In this document: positions 60,208 to 64,000 of the stretch, one piece after another
Numbering within the stretch: position 1 is the stretch's first letter
Layout: each line of letters starts with the position of its first letter
Assembly: GCA_001788835.1 (NCBI GenBank)
Contig: MFXK01000006.1
Location: forward strand, 16,988 to 80,987
Direction of reading: 5' to 3'
From: Candidatus Peregrinibacteria bacterium RIFOXYB2_FULL_33_20
Lineage (GTDB): Bacteria; Patescibacteriota; Gracilibacteria; UBA1369; GWF2-33-10
Length of the DNA: 64,000 nucleotides
Notes under the pieces: generated by a model
What the model was told of the DNA's origin: nothing
What the model saw: the letters and a program-made list of their open reading frames with translations, nothing else
Databases searched by the model: none
Program-made: the position numbers and the translations under genes

Positions 60208-62840
60208 ACAGAATTTTTACATTTAATTGTCGCCTGGGCCGCCGCTAGCCTTGCAATTGGGACTCTATATGGACTACAGCTAACGAGATCAAGTCCTAGT
60301 TTTTGTGAAATCATGATTGAGTCTGGATCTCCGCCGTGTTCACCACATATGCCGATTTCAAGATTTGGTTTTACTTTTCTTCCGAGTTCAATGGCAATTT
60401 CCATAAGTCTGCCAACACCTATTTCATCAAGTTTTTCAGTTGGATCATGTTCCATAATATTTTTTTCTATGTATTGAGGTAAGAATTTACCTGCATCATC
60501 ACGGCTTAAGCCATAAACAGTTTGTGTCAAATCATTTGTTCCAAATGAGAAGAAATCAGTGTATGGGGCGATTTTATCAGCAACAAGACATGCTCTAGGA
60601 AGTTCAATCATTGTCCCAACATTATATTCGAAATTTTTGTAGGAATTTTTATCTTTTTCAATCATTTCTTTGGCGATTTTATCAACCATTTCTTTTAAAA
60701 CTTTAATTTCGTTTGTGTGTACAACCAATGGAATTTCAATTTTTGCAATTACTTTGATCCCATCTCTACTTGCAATAGCTCCGGCTTCTAAAATTGCTCT
60801 AACCTGCATTTCATAAATTTCAGGATAAGTTATGGCAAGTCTGCACCCTCTGTGACCAAGCATTGGATTAACCTCATGAAGTCTTTCAACAGTGTTTTTC
60901 AGAGTTTCAAAAGGGATGCCCATGTCGTCAGCCAAAGCTTGGATTTTTTTATCTGTTTGCGGCAGGAATTCATGTAAAGGCGGATCAAGAAGTCTAATAG
61001 TTACAGGAAGTGCATTCATAACTTTAAAAATTTCAACAAAATCAGTTCTTTGCATTGGCAGAAGCTTTTCAAGATATTTTTTCCTTTCTTCTACATTCTG
61101 AGCCAAAATCATTTGTCTGACAAAAGGGATTCTGTCGTCTTCGAAAAACATGTGTTCAGTCCTGCAAAGTCCAATACCTTCAGCGCCGAAATCCCTTGCG
61201 ACCTTGGAATCAATTGGAGTGTCAGCATTAGTAAAAACTTTCATTTTTCGCACTTCATCAGACCATTTCATTATAGTTTCGAAATCTCCAGTTAATCCTG
61301 GTTTAACCATTGGCATCTCGCCAATCATTACTTCGCCTACAGAGCCGTCAATTGTTATAACTTCACCTTCTGCAATTTCAGTTTTGCCAATAATTATTTT
61401 TCTGTGTTTTTTATCTATAATCATTTCACTTGCCCCAGCGACACAAGGTTTGCCCATGCCTCTTGCAACAACAGCCGCATGGCTTGTCATACCTCCTGTT
61501 GCAGTCAAAATACCTTCAGAAGCATGCATGCCATGAATATCTTCTGGACTTGTTTCACGGCGGACAAGAATTACTTTTTCTCCGTCATTGTGCATCGTTT
61601 CAGCATCATCAGGGCTGAAAACAACTTTGCCTGAGGCCGCTCCAGTTGAGGCGGGAAGGCCTTTTACAACAATAATTCTTTTTGCTTTTGGATCAATTGA
61701 GGGGTGAAGTAATTGATTTAAAGATTTAGCCTCAATTCTCATTAAAGCTTCTTCTTTTGTAATTAGTTTTTCTGCAACTAAATCCACAGCAATTTTCAAA
61801 GCGGCTTTAGCTGTTCTCTTGCCATTTCTGGTTTGAAGCATGAATAATTTGCCTTTTTCAATTGTAAATTCAAGATCCTGCATATCTCGATAATGTTTTT
61901 CAAGCTTTTCTTTTACATCAATAAGTTGCTTATAAATGACAGGATTTTTCTTATCAAGTGTAGCAATAGGCTCTGGAGTTCGAATACCAGCCACAACATC
62001 TTCTCCCTGAGCATTTATCAGATATTCACCAAAGAACATTTTTTCTCCTGTTGAGGGATTTCGAGTGAAAGCAACACCAGTTCCTGAATCGTCTCCCATG
62101 TTACCAAAAACCATTGATTGCACATTTACTGCTGTTCCGAGGTTATGAGGAATGTCATTTATTTTTCTGTAAGTTATAGCCCGATTATTGTTCCACGAAC
62201 TAAATACAGCCTCGATTGCTTTCAAAAGTTGATCTTGAGGATCTTCTGGGAAATTTTCTCCAGTTGTTTTTTTAACAATCTCTTTGAATTGTATGACAAG
62301 TTCTTTTAAGCTTTTTACGCTCAATTCTGTATCAAGTTTAACTTTTGTATCTTCTTTTTTCTCTTCCAAAACTTCTTCAAAATAATCATGAGAAATGCCC
62401 ATCACAACATTTCCAAACATTGTTATAAATCTTCGGTATGAGTCATAAGCAAATCTTTCGTCATTTGTATTTTTTATTACTCCTTTCACCGTATGATCAT
62501 TTAGCCCTAAATTCAAAATTGTATCCATCATTCCAGGCATTGAGAATTTTGCACCACTTCGGATAGATACAAGAAGGGGATTATCTCCATCTCCAAATTT
62601 CTTGCCTGTAGTTTGTTCAAGCTTTGATAAATATTCTTTTAAATCTTTATCAAAATTTTCCGGATATTTTTTATTTTTCAAAAATTCCAAACAGCATTTA
62701 GTAGAAATAGTAAATCCAGCTGGAACAGGTAGACCAAGGTTAGTCATCTCAGCAAGGTTCGCACCTTTACCACCAAGTTCAGCTTTCATATCAGCATTTC
62801 CTTCTGCATGTCCTTCACCGAAAAAGTAAAAATATTTCAT
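60195..62840 (-). CDS. ppdK: Pyruvate, phosphate dikinase
   Basis: PPDK interconverts pyruvate, ATP and Pi with PEP, AMP and PPi. The N-terminal ATP-grasp part starts GGKGANLAEMTNLGLPVPAGF and has SIRSGAKFSMPGMMDTILNLG. The central domain holds the catalytic His in GGMTSHAAVVARGMGKPCV, and the C-terminal TIM barrel ends with FSFGTNDLTQTVYG and EIGICGEHGGDPDS, including the catalytic Cys. ATG 62840 gives 881 residues. It could act in glycolysis or gluconeogenesis. Confidence 0.97.
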   Translation of the reverse strand: MKYFYFFGEGHAEGNADMKAELGGKGANLAEMTNLGLPVPAGFTISTKCCLEFLKNKKYPENFDKDLKEYLSKLEQTTGKKFGDGDNPLLVSIRSGAKFSMPGMMDTILNLGLNDHTVKGVIKNTNDERFAYDSYRRFITMFGNVVMGISHDYFEEVLEEKKEDTKVKLDTELSVKSLKELVIQFKEIVKKTTGENFPEDPQDQLLKAIEAVFSSWNNNRAITYRKINDIPHNLGTAVNVQSMVFGNMGDDSGTGVAFTRNPSTGEKMFFGEYLINAQGEDVVAGIRTPEPIATLDKKNPVIYKQLIDVKEKLEKHYRDMQDLEFTIEKGKLFMLQTRNGKRTAKAALKIAVDLVAEKLITKEEALMRIEAKSLNQLLHPSIDPKAKRIIVVKGLPASTGAASGKVVFSPDDAETMHNDGEKVILVRRETSPEDIHGMHASEGILTATGGMTSHAAVVARGMGKPCVAGASEMIIDKKHRKIIIGKTEIAEGEVITIDGSVGEVMIGEMPMVKPGLTGDFETIMKWSDEVRKMKVFTNADTPIDSKVARDFGAEGIGLCRTEHMFFEDDRIPFVRQMILAQNVEERKKYLEKLLPMQRTDFVEIFKVMNALPVTIRLLDPPLHEFLPQTDKKIQALADDMGIPFETLKNTVERLHEVNPMLGHRGCRLAITYPEIYEMQVRAILEAGAIASRDGIKVIAKIEIPLVVHTNEIKVLKEMVDKIAKEMIEKDKNSYKNFEYNVGTMIELPRACLVADKIAPYTDFFSFGTNDLTQTVYGLSRDDAGKFLPQYIEKNIMEHDPTEKLDEIGVGRLMEIAIELGRKVKPNLEIGICGEHGGDPDSIMISQKLGLDLVSCSPYRVPIARLAAAQATIKCKNSVHNS

Positions 62841-62927
62841 AGACAAAAATTATGTTTAAAAAGTTTTATAATTTAATTTAGGATAAAGAAAAAAGAAAAA
62901 AGAAAAAAGTTAAAGGGAAATTAAAAC

Positions 62928-62956
62928 TTGACAGAGAGAGGGATATGTATTACGAT
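62928..62956 (+). promoter_or_regulatory. Promoter of the PLLNK-repeat gene
   Basis: TTGACA (62928-62933) and TACGAT (62951-62956) are 17 bp apart. The 62945 ORF start lies inside this promoter, so ATG 62987 is the likely start. Confidence 0.65.
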
Positions 62957-62986
62957 ATAGATGTTTTATTTTTTAACTATATATTT

Positions 62987-63268
62987 ATGTCAAATGAACA
63001 TCTTCCTGATGAACAGATACCTTTAGATGGGTCTGAACTTTTACCAGCTGATGACATCTTACCTGAATCTAAATTTCCATTACTAAATAAGATTAAATTT
63101 TCGTCTGAACCTCCATTACTAAATAAGTTGATTGAATCTCAGCCTACCCCTCCATTACTAAATAAGATTGAATTTCGGCCTACCCTTCCATTACTAAATA
63201 AGATGCCTGAACCTCCATTAGAAGAAGATAGGCGAGCAGTCAGAAAAAAAGCAGAAGATATACTTTAA
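62987..63268 (+). CDS. Small protein with four PLLNK repeats, 93 aa
   Basis: I do not recognise the family. After an acidic N-terminus there are four repeats of the core (F/P/L)PLLNK, spaced 13, 13 and 12 residues apart (about residues 31-75), then a charged end (PPLEEDRRAVRKKAEDIL). At DNA level CCATTACTAAATAAG recurs four times. There is no signal peptide or membrane segment. A good promoter precedes it. It ends within the galU stop region. Confidence 0.65.
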   Translation: MSNEHLPDEQIPLDGSELLPADDILPESKFPLLNKIKFSSEPPLLNKLIESQPTPPLLNKIEFRPTLPLLNKMPEPPLEEDRRAVRKKAEDIL

Positions 63269-64000
63269 AACTTCCCTTTCATATATTCTTTCAATTCTGT
63301 TCTAAGTTCTGGTCTTTTTAGTGCAAAATCGATTGTGGCTTTGAGGAAACCAATTTTATCTCCTGTATCATATCTTGTACCTTTGAGTTCAAGGCCATAA
63401 ATTGATTGTTTTTGAAGAAGTATTTTCATGCCATCAATAAGCCTTAGTTCTCCATCTTTGCTTTTTGGTGCTTTTTTCAAAGCATCGAATATGTCTGGAG
63501 TCATGATGTATTTGCCTATTATTGCTAGATTGGATGGACTTTCTTTTGGTTTTGGTTTTTCAACTAGTCCTTTGGCGGTATGGACTTTGCCATTTGATTT
63601 AAGTGGATTGAAGATTCCATAATTTTGACTTTCAGATTTATCGATTTGAGTTAGGGCAATAATAGGACAATTAGTTTTTTCGTAAATTTTTATCAATTGT
63701 TTTGAGGCTGGTATTTGGCTATCAACAATATCATCGCCAAATAAAATTAAAAAAGGTTCGCCATTGATAATGTTTTGCACTCTTAAAATTGCATCCCCAT
63801 CACCCAATGGATATGGTTGACGTACATAGATGAATTTTGCCATATTTTCAATGTCTTTTACCGCCTTGAGAAGATCTTGCTTACCTTTTTCGACTAAATT
63901 GTATTGAAGCTCAAAAGAATGATCAAAATGATCTTCAATTGCTCTTTTTCCACGACCAGTTACTAAGATAATTTCTTCAATTCCTGAATTAACAGCTTCT
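63265..64000 (-). CDS. galU: UTP-glucose-1-phosphate uridylyltransferase, partial
   Basis: GalU makes UDP-glucose for surface glycans. The frame is open to the window edge: upstream of the ATG at 63843 it still reads GIEEIILVTGRGKRAIEDHFD, a family motif, so the true start lies outside. Further motifs are YVRQPYPLGDGDAIL, FLILFGDDI, GLVEKPKPKESPSNLAIIGKYI and YDTGDKIGFLKATIDFAL. It supports glycosyltransferase activity such as the gene at 56718, by inference. Confidence 0.94.
   Translation of the reverse strand, partial: EAVNSGIEEIILVTGRGKRAIEDHFDHSFELQYNLVEKGKQDLLKAVKDIENMAKFIYVRQPYPLGDGDAILRVQNIINGEPFLILFGDDIVDSQIPASKQLIKIYEKTNCPIIALTQIDKSESQNYGIFNPLKSNGKVHTAKGLVEKPKPKESPSNLAIIGKYIMTPDIFDALKKAPKSKDGELRLIDGMKILLQKQSIYGLELKGTRYDTGDKIGFLKATIDFALKRPELRTELKEYMKGKF

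Noticed and set aside
62987-63200. CRISPR-like regular repeat CCATTACTAAATAAG
   Set aside because: Repeats are at codon spacing inside an open coding frame, spacers are short and degenerate, and no cas gene is nearby.
1-64000. Alternative genetic code with UGA as Gly
   Set aside because: TGA ends rpsJ, rpmC, rpmJ, map and the HAD gene at the expected places, and conserved proteins contain no internal TGA.
1-64000. Insertion sequences, prophage, tRNA or rRNA genes
   Set aside because: I found no transposase, integrase or phage structural protein, and no recognisable tRNA or rRNA segment; RNase P RNA is the only RNA gene I can support.

Overview
The window is AT-rich and uses the standard code (TGA is a normal stop, for example at the ends of rpsJ, rpmC and map). 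It looks like a chromosome segment of a Patescibacteria/CPR bacterium. Support for this: a full ribosomal-protein supercluster without rpmD (uL30), which CPR lineages are known to lack; near-total absence of Shine-Dalgarno sequences; and typical CPR envelope genes (DUF4012, DUF3352-like, DUF4349, several small VirB2/TrbC-like membrane proteins, SLH and LysM-M23 proteins). The phylum within Patescibacteria cannot be read from this sequence alone.

Layout. 1-19.8 kb: str/S10/spc/alpha ribosomal supercluster on the + strand (3' end of fusA, tuf, rpsJ, rplC to rplO, secY, adk, map, infA, rpmJ, rpsM, rpsK, rpsD, rpoA, rplQ, rplM, rpsI, trmD). Good promoters are visible before tuf, rplC and infA. 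19.8-28.3 kb: mixed metabolism and hypotheticals (WYL-like protein, HAD hydrolase, queG, tyrA-pheA, a TIM-barrel protein, serS, DUF4349). 28.4-32.1 kb: two large envelope proteins. 32.1-38.7 kb: orphan proteins, fmt, membrane proteins, a five-gene array of VirB2/TrbC-like proteins and a LUD protein. 38.7-44.6 kb: endonuclease Q, pheS, HU, topA and the RNase P RNA gene. 44.6-57.9 kb: MgtC/DUF4010 transporter-like protein, ftcD, proB-proC, SLH protein, peroxiredoxin, superoxide dismutase, a lipoprotein, purH, yidD, LysM-M23 peptidase and a glycosyltransferase. 57.9-64 kb: nadK, an AAA/DUF4143 ATPase, ppdK, a small repeat protein and the 3' part of galU.

The genes cover translation and its support (ribosome, EF-G/EF-Tu, IF-1, SerRS, PheS, Fmt, Map, TrmD, RNase P, QueG), transcription (RpoA), DNA topology and repair (TopA, HU, EndoQ), secretion and envelope (SecY, YidD, surface proteins), oxidative defence (AhpC, SOD) and scattered metabolic steps (proline, aromatic amino acids, purine, NADP, PEP/pyruvate, UDP-glucose).

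The most unusual layer is repetitive DNA that lies inside genes. Two palindromic repeat families sit in-frame in queG, ftcD and a glycosyltransferase. A third class, runs of degenerate 7-bp units, occurs within queG, topA and the glycosyltransferase and also forms spacers upstream of ribosomal-protein start codons. The five-gene VirB2-like array is the best candidate for an uncharacterised protein system.
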